From: Valencia hispanica
Taxonomy: Eukaryota; Chordata; Actinopteri; Cyprinodontiformes; Valenciidae
Direction of reading: 5' to 3'
Length of the DNA: 64,000 bases
NCBI GenBank assembly: GCA_963556495.2
Contig: OY747723.1
Span: forward strand, 16,779,501 to 16,843,500
Part shown: one piece after another, positions 63,965 through 64,000 of the stretch
Numbering within the stretch: the first letter of the stretch is position 1
Layout of the letters: each line of letters begins with the position of its first letter
Notes under the pieces: generated by a model
What the model was told of the DNA's origin: nothing
What the model saw: only the letters and a program-made list of their open reading frames with translations
Databases searched by the model: none
Position numbers and translations under genes: made by a program

Positions 63965-64000
63965 GAATTACCTTGTTGTTGAAAGTGTGCTATACAAATA
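63965..64000 (+). mobile_element. L2/Maui LINE tail, cut by window edge
   Basis: ATTACCTTGTTGTTGAAAGTG then TGCTATACAAATA is the terminal 3' UTR of the L2 family seen at 44.5, 54.8 and 40.1 kb. Only the last few dozen bases are present, so the copy is heavily 5'-truncated or continues past the edge. Confidence 0.75.

Overview
The window looks like non-coding DNA from a ray-finned (teleost) fish, most likely a percomorph. The evidence is its population of transposable-element relics. These include Tc1-type transposons from at least three subfamilies, L2/Maui LINEs with the tail ending in TTGTTGTTGAAAGTGTGCTA, Rex1-like and RTE (Rex3-like) LINE fragments, a Tf1/sushi-type Ty3-gypsy element, and hAT elements with their MITEs. 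The background is AT-rich, with long (TA)n and (GATA)n tracts. I found no exon I could assign to a host protein and no rRNA or tRNA gene, so the window is probably intergenic or a large intron. Family names rest on remembered motifs and were not searched.

Layout. 1-13 kb: AT-rich unique sequence with a Tc1 relic split by an RTE fragment (1.2-1.8 kb), a CCAAT-bearing hairpin (2.0 kb), an internally deleted Tc1 (3.6-4.3 kb) and a (TA)n tract (7.1 kb). 13-18 kb: a second Tc1 subfamily, an RTE fragment, a Rex1 3' part and a decayed Tc1. 20-24.5 kb: hAT ends, a THAP-like fragment, a promoter-like patch with a perfect 22-bp palindrome around a CRE core, a hAT-type MITE with an 8-bp target duplication, and a CACAAC-rich tandem array. 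25.5-27.8 kb: an L2 fragment, a transposon-like segment with a TATA box and a GC-rich imperfect hairpin, and a second copy of a sequence seen at 24.0 kb. 28-36.6 kb: mostly unassigned. 36.7-38.3 kb: a Rex1 scrap, a foldback element with about 283-bp arms, and a Tc1 3' end.

41.7-48.1 kb is the richest part. A minus-strand Ty3/gypsy element with a broken pol and a large gag-protease deletion carries, in its 5' region, a nearly full RT-bearing L2 LINE (44524-47383) flanked by a 7-bp duplication. Next come an internally deleted LINE (49.4-50.0 kb), a Tc1 relic (51.2-51.6 kb) and an L2 tail (54.6 kb). From 58.7 kb to the end lie a degenerate short-period repeat, two more Tc1 relics, a (GATA)20 tract, a 1.6-kb C/A-skewed GC-rich block of unknown nature, and an LTR inserted into a Tc1 fragment. 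Another L2 tail runs off the right edge.

Every transposon coding region seen is broken by frameshifts, stops, truncation or deletion. Nothing here assembles into a working cellular system. The most unusual structures are the 37-kb foldback element, the 22-kb CRE palindrome, the 26.8-kb GC hairpin, the module repeated at 24.0 and 27.7 kb, the THAP-like fragment at 21.5 kb and the skewed block at 60.4-62.0 kb.
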